A DNA stretch of 64,000 bases, from assembly GCA_035771175.1 (NCBI GenBank), contig JAYMFD010000872.1, positions 1 to 64,000 on the forward strand, read 5' to 3'. Position numbers and translations under genes: made by a program. Shown one piece after another: positions 12,727 through 25,522 of the stretch (its first letter is position 1; each line of letters begins with the position of its first letter). The DNA is from Paratinospora sagittata. Lineage: Eukaryota; Streptophyta; Magnoliopsida; Ranunculales; Menispermaceae. The notes beneath the pieces are model-generated. The model was not told the origin of the DNA. It saw only the letters and a program-made list of their open reading frames with translations, and searched no databases.

Positions 12727-14150
12727 TTAATCGTTCCAATATCCTTTTAGGAACCCCCGGAATAAATGGAACTCCATTCCAATATCCCGGTGAATTTTTG
12801 ACCCCAAATCTAAAATTTTGGGTTTTAATGAACTAAATTTACTTAGAAAATGTGTTTCAGGCAATCGCGACCAATCCACCGGAATGCTTTCTCCACCAAC
12901 TTTTTGAGCGAGTCCCAATATCCTTTTAGGAACCCCCGGAATAGATGGAACTCCGTTCCAATATCCCGGTGAATTTTTGACCTCCAAAGCTAAAATTTTG
13001 GTTTAAATGAACTAAATTTACTTGGAAAATGTGTTTCAGGCAATAGCGACCAATCCACCGGATTGATTTCTGCACGAACTCTTTGAGCGAGTCCCAATAT
13101 CCTTCCAGGAACCCCCAAAATATATTAAACTCTGTTCCAATGTCCCGGTAAATTTTTGACCCCCAAATCTAAAATTTTGGATTTAAATGAACTAAATTTA
13201 CTTAGAAAATGTGTTTGAGGCAATCGCGACCAACCCACCGGATTGCTTTGTCCAGCAACTCTTTGATCGTTCCAATATCCTTCTAGGAACCCACGGAATA
13301 AATGGAACTCCGTTCCAATGTCCCAGTGATTTTTTGCCCCCCAAATCTAAAATTTTGGGTTTAAATGAACTAAATTTACTTAGAAAATGTGTTTCAGGCA
13401 ATCGCGACCAATCCACCGGATTGCTTTCTCCACCAACTTTTTGAGCGAGTCCCAACATCCTTCTAGGAACCACCGGAATAGATGGAACTCCGTTCCAATA
13501 TCCCGGTGAATTTTTTCTCTCCAAAGCTAAAATCTTGGTTTAAATGAACTAAATTTACTTAGAAAATGTGTTTAAGGCAATCGCGACCAATCCACCGGAT
13601 TGCTTTCTCCACCAACTCTTTGAGCGAGTCCCAATATCCTTCTAGGAACCCCCGGAATAGATGGAATTTCGTTCCAATATCCCGATGAATTTTTGACCCC
13701 CAAACCAAAAGTGTTATTTAATGAATTAAAATGGCTTAGAAAATGCGTTTGAGGCAACCATAACCAATCCACTGGGCTTTTTTCTCCCATAAGACGTTGC
13801 GCGAGACTCAATATCCTACTAGGAACCCCGTAGAGTCGATGAAACCTCGTTCCGAGGTCCTGATGAATTTTTGACACCAAAATCGGAAGTTTATATCAAC
13901 TAAATTCACTTAGAAAACGAGTTTGAGGCAATTGCGACCAATCCACCGCATTGTTTTCCCCACCAACTCTTTGTGCGAGTCCCAATGTCCTTCTAGGAAC
14001 CTTCGGAATAAATGGAACTCCGTTCTAATATCCCGGTGAATTTTTGACCACCAAATCTGAAATTTTGTATTTAAATTAACTAAATTTACTTAGAAAATGT
14101 GTTTGAGGCAATCGCGACCAATCCACCAGATTGCTTTCTCCACCAACTCT
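12727..14150. repeat. HOR unit 8: 8-mer (1,424 bp)
   Basis: An 8-mer that shares the CAACATCC variant (near 13,453) with unit 7. The marker monomer starts at 13,754. Confidence 0.85.
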
Positions 14151-15574
14151 TTAATCGTTCCAATATCCTTTTAGGAACCCCCGGAATAAATGGAACTCCA
14201 TTCCAATATCCCGGTGAATTTTTGACCCCAAATCTAAAATTTTGGGTTTTAATGAACTAAATTTACTTAGAAAATGTGTTTCAGGCAATCGCGACCAATC
14301 CACCGGAATGCTTTCTCCACCAACTTTTTGAGCGAGTCCCAATATCCTTTTAGGAACCCCCGGAATAGATGGAACTCCGTTCCAATATCCCGGTGAATTT
14401 TTGACCTCCAAAGCTAAAATTTTGGTTTAAATGAACTAAATTTACTTGGAAAATGTGTTTCAGGCAATAGCGACCAATCCACCGGATTGATTTCTGCACG
14501 AACTCTTTGAGCGAGTCCCAATATCCTTCCAGGAACCCCCAAAATATATTAAACTCTGTTCCAATGTCCCGGTAAATTTTTGACCCCCAAATCTAAAATT
14601 TTGGATTTAAATGAACTAAATTTACTTAGAAAATGTGTTTGAGGCAATCGCGACCAACCCACCGGATTGCTTTGTCCAGCAACTCTTTGATCGTTCCAAT
14701 ATCCTTCTAGGAACCCACGGAATAAATGGAACTCCGTTCCAATGTCCCAGTGATTTTTTGCCCCCCAAATCTAAAATTTTGGGTTTAAATGAACTAAATT
14801 TACTTAGAAAATGTGTTTCAGGCAATCGCGACCAATCCACCGGATTGCTTTCTCCACCAACTTTTTGAGCGAGTCCCAATATCCTTCTAGGAACCACCGG
14901 AATAGATGGAACTCCGTTCCAATATCCCGGTGAATTTTTTCTCTCCAAAGCTAAAATCTTGGTTTAAATGAACTAAATTTACTTAGAAAATGTGTTTAAG
15001 GCAATCGCGACCAATCCACCGGATTGCTTTCTCCACCAACTCTTTGAGCAAGTCCCAATATCCTTCTAGGAACCCCCGGAATAGATGGAATTTCGTTCCA
15101 ATATCCCGATGAATTTTTGACCCCCAAACCAAAAGTGTTATTTAATGAATTAAAATGGCTTAGAAAATGCGTTTGAGGCAACCATAACCAATCCACTGGG
15201 CTTTTTTCTCCCATAAGACGTTGCGCGAGACTCAATATCCTACTAGGAACCCCGTAGAGTGGATGAAACCTCGTTCCGAGGTCCTGATGAATTTTTGACA
15301 CCAAAATCGGAAGTTTATATGCACTAAATTCACTTAGAAAACTAGTTTGAGGCAATTGCGACCAATCCACCGCATTGTTTTCTCCCCCAACTCTTTGTGC
15401 GAGTCCCAATGTCCTTCTAGGAACCTCCGGAATAAATGGAACTCCGTTCTAATATCCCGGTGAATTTTTGACCACCAAATCTGAAATCTTGGATTTAAAT
15501 TAACTAAATTTACTTAGAAAATGTGTTTGAGGCAATCGCGACCAATCCGCCGGATTGCTTTCTCCACCAACTCT
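14151..15574. repeat. HOR unit 9: 8-mer (1,424 bp)
   Basis: Last 8-mer of the four-copy run. Its end shows the TTATATGCACTAAATTC and AAAACTAGTTTGAGG variants (about 15,313-15,352) that also occur in unit 10. This suggests recombination between unit types at the transition. The marker monomer starts at 15,178. Confidence 0.85.
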
Positions 15575-17711
15575 TTAATCGTTCCAATATCCTTTTAGGA
15601 ATCCCCGGAATAAATGGAACTCCATTCCAATATCCCGGTGAATTTTTGACCCCAACTCTAAAATTTTGGGTTTTAATGAACTAAATTTACTTAGAAAATG
15701 TGTTTCAGGCAATCGCGACCAATCCACCGGAATGCTTTCTCCACCAACTATTTGAGCGAGTCCCAATATCCTTTTAGGAACCCCCGGAATAGATGGAACT
15801 CCGTTCCAATATCCCGGTGAATTTTTGACCTCCAAAGCTAAAATTTTGGTTTAAATGAATTAAATTTACTTGGAAAATGTGTTTCACGCAATAGCGACCA
15901 ATCCACCGGATTGCTTTCTGCACAAACTCTTTGAGCGAGTCCCAATATCCTTCCAGGAACCCCCGAAATTGTTGAAAATCTGTTCAAATGTCCCGGTGAA
16001 TTTTTGACCCCCAAATCTAAAATTTTGGATTTAAATGAACTAAATTTACTTAGAAAATGTGTTTGAGGCAATCGCGGCCAACCCATCGGATTGCTTTCTC
16101 CACCAACTCTTTGATCGTTCCAATATCCTTTTAGGAACCCCCGAAATAAATGGAACTCCATTCCAATATCCCGGTGAATTTTTCACCCCAAATCTAAAAT
16201 TTTGGGTTTAAATGAACTAAATTTACTTAGAAAATGTGTTTCAGGCAATCGCGACCAATCCGCCGGAATGCTTTCTCCACCAACTCTTTGATCGTTCCAA
16301 TATCCTTCTAGGAACCCACGGAATAAATGGAACTCCATTCCAATCTCCCGGTAAATTTTTGACCCCATATCTAAAATTTTGGGTTTAAATGAACTAAATT
16401 TACTTAGAAAATGTGTTTCAAGCAATCGCAACCAATCCACCGAAATGCTTTCTCCACCAACTTTTTGAGCGAGTCCCAATATCATTCTAGGAACCCCCGT
16501 AATAGATGGAACTCCGTTCCAATATCCCGGTGAATTTTTAACCTCCAAAGCTAAAATTTTGGTTTAAATGAACTAAATTTACTTGGAAAATGTGTTTCAG
16601 GCAATAGCGACCAATCCACCGGATTGATTTCTGCACGAACTCTTTGAGCGAGTCCCAATATCCTTCCAGGAACCCCCAAAATAGATGAAACTCTGTTCCA
16701 ATGTCCCGGTAAATTTTTGACCCCCAAATCTAAAATTTTGGATTTAAATGAACTAAATTTACTTAGAAAATGTGTTTGAGGCAATCGCGACCAACCCACC
16801 GGATTGCTTTCTCCAGCAACTCTTTGATCGTTCCAATATCCTTCTAGGAACCCACGGAATAAATGGAACTCCGTTCCAATGTCCCGGTGAATTTTTGACC
16901 CCCAAATCTAAAATTTGGGGTTTAAATGAACTAAATTTACTTAGAAAATGCGTTTCAGGCAATCGCGACCAATCCACCGGATTGCTTTCTCCACCAACTT
17001 TTTGAGCGAGTCCCAATATCCTTCTAGGAACCACCGGAATAGATGGAACTCCGTTCCAATATCCCGGTGAATTTTTTCTCTCCAAAGCTAAAATCTTGGT
17101 TTAAATGAACTAAATTTACTTAGAAAATGTGTTTAAGGCAATCGCGACCAATCCACCGGATTGCTTTCTCCACCAACTCTTTGAGCGAGTCCCAATATCC
17201 TTCTAGGAACCCCCGGAATAGATGGAATTTCGTTCCAATATCCCGATGAATTTTTGACCCCCAAACCAAAAGTGTTATTTAATGAATTAAAATGGCTTAG
17301 AAAATGCGTTTGAGGCAACCATAACCAATCCACTGGGCTTTTTTCTCCCATAAGACATTGCGCGAGACTCAATATCCTACTAGGAACCCCGTAGAGTCGA
17401 TGAAACCTCGTTCCGAGGTCCTGATGAATTTTTGACACCAAAATCGGAAGTTTATATGCACTAAATTCACTTAGAAAACTAGTTTGAGGCAATTGCGACC
17501 AATCCACCGCATTGTTTTCTCCCCCAACTCTTTGTGCGAGTCCCAATGTCCTTCTAGGAACCTCCGGAATAAATGGAACTCCGTTCTAATATCCCGGTGA
17601 ATTTTTGACCACCAAATCTGAAATCTTGGATTTAAATTAACTAAATTTACTTAGAAAATGTGTTTGAGGCAATCGCGACCAATCCGCCGGATTGCTTTCT
17701 CCACCAACTCT
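15575..17711. repeat. HOR unit 10: 12-mer (2,137 bp)
   Basis: A 12-mer that shares variants with unit 11, such as ACTATTTGAGCG (about 15,747) and CCGAAATTGTTG (about 15,962), not seen in units 1, 3 and 5. It therefore belongs to a second 12-mer lineage. The marker monomer starts at 17,315. Confidence 0.85.
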
Positions 17712-19849
17712 TTAATCGTTCCAATATCCTTTTAGGAACCCCCGGAATAAATGGAACTCCATTCCAATATCCCGGTGAATTTTTGACCCCAACTCTAAAA
17801 TTTTGGGTTTTAATGAACTAAATTTACTTAGAAAATGTGTTTCAGGCAATCGCGACCAATCCACCGGAATGCTTTCTCCACCAACTATTTGAGCGAGTCC
17901 CAATAACCTTTTAGGAACCCCCGGAATAGATGGAACTCCGTTCCAATATCCCGGTGAATTTTTGACCTCCAAAGCTAAAATTTTGGTTTAAATGAACTAA
18001 ATTTACTTGGAAAATGTGTTTCACGCAATAGCGACCAATCCACCGGATTGCTTTCTGCACGAACTCTTTGAGCGAGTCCCAATATCCTTCCAGGAACCCC
18101 CGAAATTGTTGAAAATCTGTTCAAATGTCCCGGTGAATTTTTGACCCCCAAATCTAAAATTTTGGATTTAAATGAACTAAATTTACTTAGAAAATGTGTT
18201 TGAGGCAATCGCGGCCAACCCATCGGATTGCTTTCTCCACCAACTCTTTGATCGTTCCAATATCCTTTTAGGAACCCCCGAAATAAATGGAACTCCATTC
18301 CCAATATCCCGGTGAATTTTTCACCCCAAATCTAAAATTTTGGGTTTAAATGAACTAAATTTACTTAGAAAATGTGTTTCAGGCAATCGCGACCAATCCG
18401 CCGGAATGCTTTCTCCACCAACTCTTTGATCGTTCCAATATCCTTCTAGGAACCCACGGAATAAATGGAACTCCATTCCAATCTCCCGGTAAATTTTTGA
18501 CCCCATATCTAAAATTTTGGGTTTAAATGAACTAAATTTACTTAGAAAATGTGTTTCAAGCAATCGCAACCAATCCACCGAAATGCTTTCTCCACCAACT
18601 TTTTGAGCGAGTCCCAATATCATTCTAGGAACCCCCGTAATAGATGGAACTCCGTTCCAATATCCCGGTGAATTTTTAACCTCCAAAGCTAAAATTTTGG
18701 TTTAAATGAACTAAATTTACTTGGAAAATCTGTTTCAGGCAATAGCGACCAATCCACCGGATTGATTTCTGCACGAACTCTTTGAGCGAGTCCCAATATC
18801 CTTCCAGGAACCCCCAAAATAGATGAAACTCTGTTCCAATGTCCCGGTAAATTTTTGACCCCCAAATCTAAAATTTTGGATTTAAATGAACTAAATTTAC
18901 TTAGAAAATGTGTTTGAGGCAATCGCGACCAACCCACCGGATTGCTTTCTCCAGCAACTCTTTGATCGTTCCAATATCCTTCTAGGAACCCACGGAATAA
19001 ATGGAACTCCGTTCCAATGTCCCGGTGAATTTTTGACCCCCAAATTTAAAATTTTGGGTTTAAATGAACTAAATTTACTTAGAAAATGTGTTTCAGGCAA
19101 TCGCGACCAATCCACCGGATTGCTTTCTCCACCAACTTTTTGAGCGAGTCCCAATATCCTTCTAGGAACCACCGGAATAGATGGAACTCCGTTCCAATAT
19201 CCCGGTGAATTTTTTCTCTCCAAAGCTAAAATCTTGGTTTAAATGAACTAAATTTACTTAGAAAATGTGTTTAAGGCAATCGCGACCAATCCACCGGATT
19301 GCTTTCTCCACCAACTCTTTGAGCGAGTCCCAATATCCTTCTAGGAACCCCCGGAATAGATGGAATTTCGTTCCAATATCCCGATGAATTTTTGACCCCC
19401 AAACCAAAAGTGTTATTTAATGAATTAAAATGGCTTAGAAAATGCGTTTGAGGCAACCATAACCAATCCACTGGGCTTTTTTCTCCCATAAGACGTTGCG
19501 CGAGACTCAATATCCTACTAGGAACCCCGTAGAGTCGATGAAACCTCGTTCCGAGGTCCTGATGAATTTTTGACACCAAAATCGGAAGTTTATATCAACT
19601 AAATTCACTTAGAAAACGAGTTTGAGGCAATTGCGACCAATCCACCGCATTGTTTTCCCCACCAACTCTTTGTGCGAGTCCCAATGTCCTTCTAGGAACC
19701 TTCGGAAAAAATGGAACTCCGTTCTAATATCCCGGTGAATGTTTGAGCACCAAATATGAAGTTTTGTATTTAAATTAACTAAATTTACTTAGAAAATGTG
19801 TTTGAGGCAATCGCGACCAATCCACCAGATTGCTTTCTCCACCAACACT
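17712..19849. repeat. HOR unit 11: 12-mer (2,138 bp)
   Basis: Tandem partner of unit 10, longer by one C near 18,301. It shares the second-lineage 12-mer variants. The marker monomer starts at 19,453. Confidence 0.85.
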
Positions 19850-21632
19850 TTAATCGTTCCAATATCCTTTTAGGAACCCCCGGAATAAATGGAACTCCAT
19901 TCCAATATCCCGGTGAATTATTGACCCCAAATCTAAAATTTTGGGTTTTAATGAACTAAATTTACTTAGAAAATGTGTTTCAGGCAATCGCGACCAATCC
20001 ACCGGAATGCTTTCTCCACCAACTTTTTGAGCGAGTCCCAATATCCTTTTAGGAACCCTCGGAATAGATGGAACTCCGTTCCAATATCCCGGTGAATTTT
20101 TGACCTCCAAAGCTAAAATTTTGGTTTAAATGAACTAAATTTACTTTGAAAATGTGTTTCACGCAATAGCGACCAATCCACCGGATTGCTTTCTGCACGA
20201 ACTTTTTGAGCGAGTCCCAATATCCTTCCAGGAACCCCCGAAATTGATGAAACTCTGTTCCAATGTCCCGGTGTGAATTTTTGACCCCCAAATCTAAAAT
20301 TTTGGATTTAAATGAACTAAATTTACATAGAAAATGTGTTTGAGGCAATCGCGACCAACCCACCGGATTGCTTTCTCCACCAACTCTTTGATCGTTCCAA
20401 TATCCTTTTAGGAACCCCCGAAATAAATTGAACTCCGTTCTAATATCCCGGTGAATTTTTAACCTCCAAAGCTAAAATTTTGGTTTAAATGAACTAAATT
20501 TACTTGGAAAATATGTTTCAGGCAATAGCGACCAATCCACCGGATTAATTTCTGCACGAACTCTTTGAGCGAGTCCCAATATCCTTCCAGGAACCCCCAA
20601 AATAGATGAAACTCTGTTCCAATGTCCCGGTAAATTTTTGACCCCCAAATCTAAAATTTTGGATTTAAATGAACTAAATTTACTTAGAAAATGTGTTTGA
20701 GGCAATCGCGACCAACCCACCGGATTGCTTTCTCCAGCAACTCTTTGATCGTTCCAATATCCTTCTAGGAACCCACGAAATAAATGGAACTCCGTTCCAA
20801 TGTCCCGGTGAATTTTTGACCCCCAAATCTAAAATTTTGGGTTTGAATGAACTAAATTTACTTAGAAAATGTGTTTCAGGCAATCGCGACCAATCCACCG
20901 GATTGCTTTCTCCACCAACTTTTTGAGCGAGTCCCAATATCCTTATAGGAACCACCGGAATAGATGGAACTCCGTTCCAATATCCCGGTGAATTTTTTCT
21001 CTCCAAAGCTAAAATCTTGGTTTAAATGAACTAAATTTACTTAGAAAATGTGTTTAAGGCAATCGCGACCAATCCACCGGATTGCTTTCTCCACCAACTC
21101 TTTGAGCGAGTCCCACTATCCTTATAGGAACCCCCGGAATAGATGGAATTTCGTTCCAATATCCCGATGAATTTTTGACCCCCAAACCAAAAGTGTTATT
21201 TAATGAATTAAAATGGCTTAGAAAATGCGTTTGAGGCAACCATAACCCATCCACTGGGCTTTTTTCTCCCATAAGACGTTGCGCGAGACTCAATATCCTA
21301 CTTGGAACCCCGTAGAGTCGATGAAACCTCGTTTCGAGGTCCTGATCAATTTTTGACACCAAAATCGGAAGTTTATATGAACTAAATTCACTTAGAAAAC
21401 GAGTTTGAGGCAATTGCGACCAATCCACCGCATTGTTTTCCCCACCAACTCTTTGTGCGAGTCCCAATGTCCTTCTAGGAACCTTTGGAATAAATGGAAC
21501 TCCGTTCTAATATCCCGGTGAATTTTTGACCACCAAATCTGAAATTTTGTATTTAAATTAACTAAATTTACTTAGAAAATGTGTTTGAGGCAATCGCGAC
21601 CAATCCACCAGATTGCTTTCTCCACCAACTCT
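19850..21632. repeat. HOR unit 12: 10-mer variant (1,783 bp)
   Basis: This unit has 10 monomers: two of the four extra 12-mer monomers are missing. It carries more private changes than units 1-11, for example a 2-bp insertion (CGGTGTGAATTT near 20,270). It marks the start of decay towards the edge of the homogeneous domain. The marker monomer starts at 21,236. Confidence 0.8.
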
Positions 21633-23056
21633 TTAATCGTTCCAATATCCTTTTAGGAACCCCCGGAATAAATGGAACTCCATTCCAATATCCCGGTAAA
21701 TTTTTGACCCCAAATCTAAAATTTTGGGTTTTAATGAACTAAATTTACTTAGAAAATGTGTTTCAGGCAATCGCGACCAATCCACCGGAATGCTTTCTCC
21801 ACCAACTTTTTGAGCGAGTCCCAATATCCTTTTAGGAACCCCCGGAATAGATGGAACTCCGTTCCAATATCCCGGTGAATTTTTGACCTCCAAAGCTAAA
21901 ATTTTGGTTTAAATGAACTAAATTTACTTGGAAAATGTGTTTCACGCAATAGCGACCAATCCACCGGATTGATTTCTGCACGAACTCTTTGAGCGAGTCC
22001 CAATATCCTTCCAGGAACCCCCGAAATTGATGAAACTCTGTTCCAATGTCCCGGTGAATTTTTGACCCCCAAATCTAAAATTTTGGATTTAAATGAACTA
22101 AATTTACTTAGAAAATGTGTTTGAGGCAATCGCGACCAACCCACCGGATTGCTTTCTCCACCAACTCTTTGATCGTTCCAATATCCTTCTAGGAACCCAC
22201 GAAATAAATGGAACTCCGTTCCAATGTCCCGGTGAATTTTTGACCCCCAAATCTAAAATTTTGGGTTTAAATGAACTAAATTTACTTAGAAAATGTGTTT
22301 CAGGCAATCGCGACCAATCCACCGGATTGCTTTCTCAACCAACTTTTTGAGCGAGTCCCAATATCCTTCTAGGAACCACCGGCATAGATAGAACTCCATT
22401 CTAATATCCCGGTGAATTTTTTCTCTCCAAAGCTAAAATCTTGGTTTAAATGAACTAAATTTACTTAGAAAATGTGTTTCAGGCAATCGCGACCAATCCA
22501 CCGGATTGCTTTCTCCACCAACTCTTTAAGCGAGTCCCAATATCCTTCTAGGAACCCCCGGAATAGATGGAACTCCGTTCCAATTTCCCGATGAATTTTT
22601 GACCCCCAAACCAAAAGTGTTATTTAATGAATTAAAATGGCTTAGAAAATGCGTTTGAGGCAACCATAACCAATCCACTGGGCTTTTTTCTCCCATAACA
22701 CATTGCGCGAGACTCAATATCCTCCTAGGAACCCTGTAGAGTCGATGAAACCTTGTGCCGAGGTCCTGATGAATTTTTGACACCAAAATCGGAAGTTTAT
22801 ATGAACTAAATTCACTTAGAAAACGAGTTTGAGGCAATTGCGACCAATCCACCGCATTGTCTTCTCCCCCAACTCTTTGTGCGAGTCCCAATGTCCTTCT
22901 CGGAACCTCAAAAATAAATGGAACTCCGTTCTAATATCCCGGTGAATTTTTGACCACCAAATCTAAAATTTTGGATTTAAATTAACTAAATTTACTTAGA
23001 AAATGTGTTTGAGGCAATCGCAACCAATCCACCGGATTGTTTTCTCCACCAACTCT
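21633..23056. repeat. HOR unit 13: diverged 8-mer (1,424 bp)
   Basis: Last full-length unit. It is 8 monomers long with many private substitutions, for example CACATTGCGCGAG and CTTGTGCCGAGG in its marker monomer, which starts at 22,660. The higher divergence fits an edge position in an array that homogenises at its core. Confidence 0.8.
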
Positions 23057-23950
23057 TTAATCGTTCCAATATCCTTTTAGGAACCCCCGGAATAAAGGGA
23101 ACTCCATTCCAATATCCAGGTGAATTTTTGACCCCAAATCTAAAATTTTGGGTTTTAATGAACTAAATTTACTTAGAAAATGTGTTTGAGGCAATCGCGA
23201 CCAACCCACCGGATTGCTTTCTCCACCAACTCTTTGATCGTTCCAATATCCTTTTAGGAACCCCCGAAATAAATGGAACTCCATTCCAATATCCCAGTGA
23301 ATTTTTGACCCCAAATTTAAAATTTTGGGTTTAAATGAACTAAATTTACTTAGAAAATGTGTTTCAGGCAATCGCGACCAATCCACCGGATTGCTTTCTC
23401 CACCAACTTTTTGAGCGAGTCCCAATATCCTTCTAGGAACCACCGGAATAGATGGAACTCCGTTCCAATATCCCGGTGAATTTTTAACCTCCAAAGCTAA
23501 AATTTTGGTTTAAATGAACTAAATTTACTTGGAAAATGTGTTTCAGGCAATAGCGACCAATCCACCGGATTGATTTCTGCACGAACTCTTTGAGCGAGTC
23601 CCAATATCCTTCCAGGAACCCCCAAAATAGATGAAACTCTGTTCCAATGTCCCGGTAAATTTTTGACCCCCAAATCTAAAATTTTGGATTTAAATGAACT
23701 AAATTTACTTAGAAAATGTGTTTGAGGCAATCGCGACCAACCCACCGGATTGCTTTCTCCAGCAACTCTTTGATCGTTCCAATATCCTTCTAGAAACCCA
23801 CGGAATAAATGGAACTCCGTTCCAATGTCCCGGTGAATTTTTGACCCCCAAATCTAAAATTTTGGGTTTAAATGAACTAAATTTACTTAGAAAATGTGTT
23901 TCAGGCAATCGCGACCAATCCACCGGATTGCTTTCTCCACCAACTCTTTG
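23057..23950. repeat. HOR remnant at array edge (about 5 monomers)
   Basis: Five HOR-type monomers in a novel order, with no divergent marker monomer, followed directly by the other satellite type. I read it as a truncated or rearranged unit at the boundary of the homogenised domain. Confidence 0.7.
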
Positions 23951-24086
23951 ACCGAGTCCCAATATCCTTCTAGCACCCCGCAGAATAGATGGAACTCCGT
24001 TCCAATATCCTGATGAATTTTTGACCCCTAAATCTCAAATTTTGGTTTAAATGAACTAAATTTACTTAGGAAATGTGTTTGAGGCA

Positions 24087-25522
24087 ATAGCGACCAATCC
24101 ACCGTATTGCTTTCTCCCCCTACTCTTTGAGAGAGTCCTAATATCCTTCTAGCAACCCCCCAGAATAGATGGAACTCCGTTCCAATATCCCGATGAATTG
24201 TTGACCCCTAAATCTCAAATTTTGGTTTAAATGAACTAACTTTACTTAGAAAATCTGTTTGAGGCAATCGCTACCAATCCACCAGTGTGCTTTCTCCACC
24301 AACTTTTTGAGCGAGTCCCAATATCCTTCTAAGAACCCCCGGAATAAATGGAACTCCGTTCCAATATCCCGGTGAATTTTTGACCCCCAAATCTAAAATT
24401 TTTGTTTAAATGAACTAAATATACTTAAAAAAAGTAATTGAGGCAAACGCGACCAATCCACCGTATTGCTTTCTTCTCCAACTCTTTGAGCGAGTCCCAA
24501 TATCATTCAAGCAACCCCCCAAAATAGATGGAACTCTGGTCCAATATCCCGATGAATTTTTGACCCCTAAATCTCAAATTTTGGTTTAAACGAACTAAAC
24601 TTACTTAGAAAATGTGTTTGAGGCAATCCCAACCAATCCACCGGATTGCTTTCTCCACCAAGTCTTTGAGCGAGTCCCAATATCCTTCTAGGAACCCCTG
24701 GAATAGATGGAACTCCGTTCCGATATCCCGATCAATTTTTGACCACTAAATCTCAAATTTAGGTTTAAATGAACTAAATTTACTTAGGAAATGTGTTTGA
24801 GGCAATAGCGACCAATCAACCGGATTGCTATCTCCCCCTACTCTTTGAGCGAGTCCTAATATCCTTATAGCAACCCCCCAGAATAGATGGAACTCCGTCC
24901 CAATATCCCGATGAATTTTTGACCCCTAAATCTCAAATTTTGGTTTAAATGAACTAACTTTACTTAGAAAATGTGTTTGAGGCAATCGCTACCAATCCAC
25001 CAGTTTGCTTTCTCCACCAACTCTTTGAGCGAGTCCCAATATCCTTCTAAGAACCCCTGGAATAAATGGAACTGCGTGCCAATATTCCGGTGAATTTTTG
25101 ACCCCCAAATCTAAAATTTTGGTTTAAATGAACTAAATATACTTAGAAAAAGTAATTGAGGCAAACGCGACCAATCCACCGGATTGCTTTCTTCTCCAAC
25201 TCTTTGAGCGAGTCCCAATATCCTACAAGCAACCCCCCAAAATAGATGGAACTCCGTTCCAATATCCCGATGAACTCTTGACCCCTAAATCTCAAATTTT
25301 GGTTTAAACGAACTAAATTTACTTAGAAACTGTGTTTGAGGCAATCGCAACCAATCCACCGGATTGCTTTCTCCACCAAGTCTTTGAGCGAGTCCCAATA
25401 TCCTTTTAGGAACCCCCGGAATAGATGGAACTCCGTTCCAATATCCCAGTGAATTCTTGACCCCCAAATCTAAAATTTTGGTTTAAATGAACTAAATATA
25501 CTTAGAAAAAGTAATTGTGGCA
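24087..25522. repeat. Two tandem copies of the 4-monomer unit A-B-C-D (about 718 bp each)
   Basis: Monomer order A (TAGGAAATGTG, GCAATAGCGACC, CTCCCCCTACTC), B (ACTAACTTTACTTAG, GCAATCGCTACC, CACCAGTTTGC, CTTCTAAGAACC), C (GTAATTGAGGCAAACGCG, CTTCTCCAACTC) and D (GCAATCGCAACC, CACCAAGTCTTTGAG). The copies start at 24,087 and 24,805, 718 bp apart. The same order recurs at about 26,776, 36,570, 37,289, 43,015 and 47,134. Confidence 0.75.

Larger units (their letters stand above)
1..23950. repeat. Satellite array, higher-order-repeat domain
   Basis: Head-to-tail monomers of 177-180 bp, each recognisable by a GCAATCGCGACCAATCC start, a CCCAATATCCTT middle, a GGAACTCCGTTCC dyad and a GAACTAAATTTACTTAG end. 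About 131 monomers fit once the 514-bp insertion is removed. Monomers differ from their neighbours but recur almost identically at 1,424 bp (8 monomers) or 2,137 bp (12 monomers), which defines higher-order repeats. No gene is present. A monomer of about 178 bp, roughly nucleosome-sized, is typical of plant centromeric satellites; centromere identity is inferred from this and from the nearby CRM-like element. The domain ends at about 23,945-23,960, where TCTAAAATTTTGGG-type monomers give way to CCCCTAAATCTCAAATTTT-type monomers. Confidence 0.95.

Noticed and set aside
1..23950. CRISPR-like array, because of regularly spaced near-identical sequences.
   Set aside because: Repeat and spacer are not distinguishable: the entire 178-bp monomer is conserved, there are no cas genes, and the context is a plant retrotransposon and satellite.
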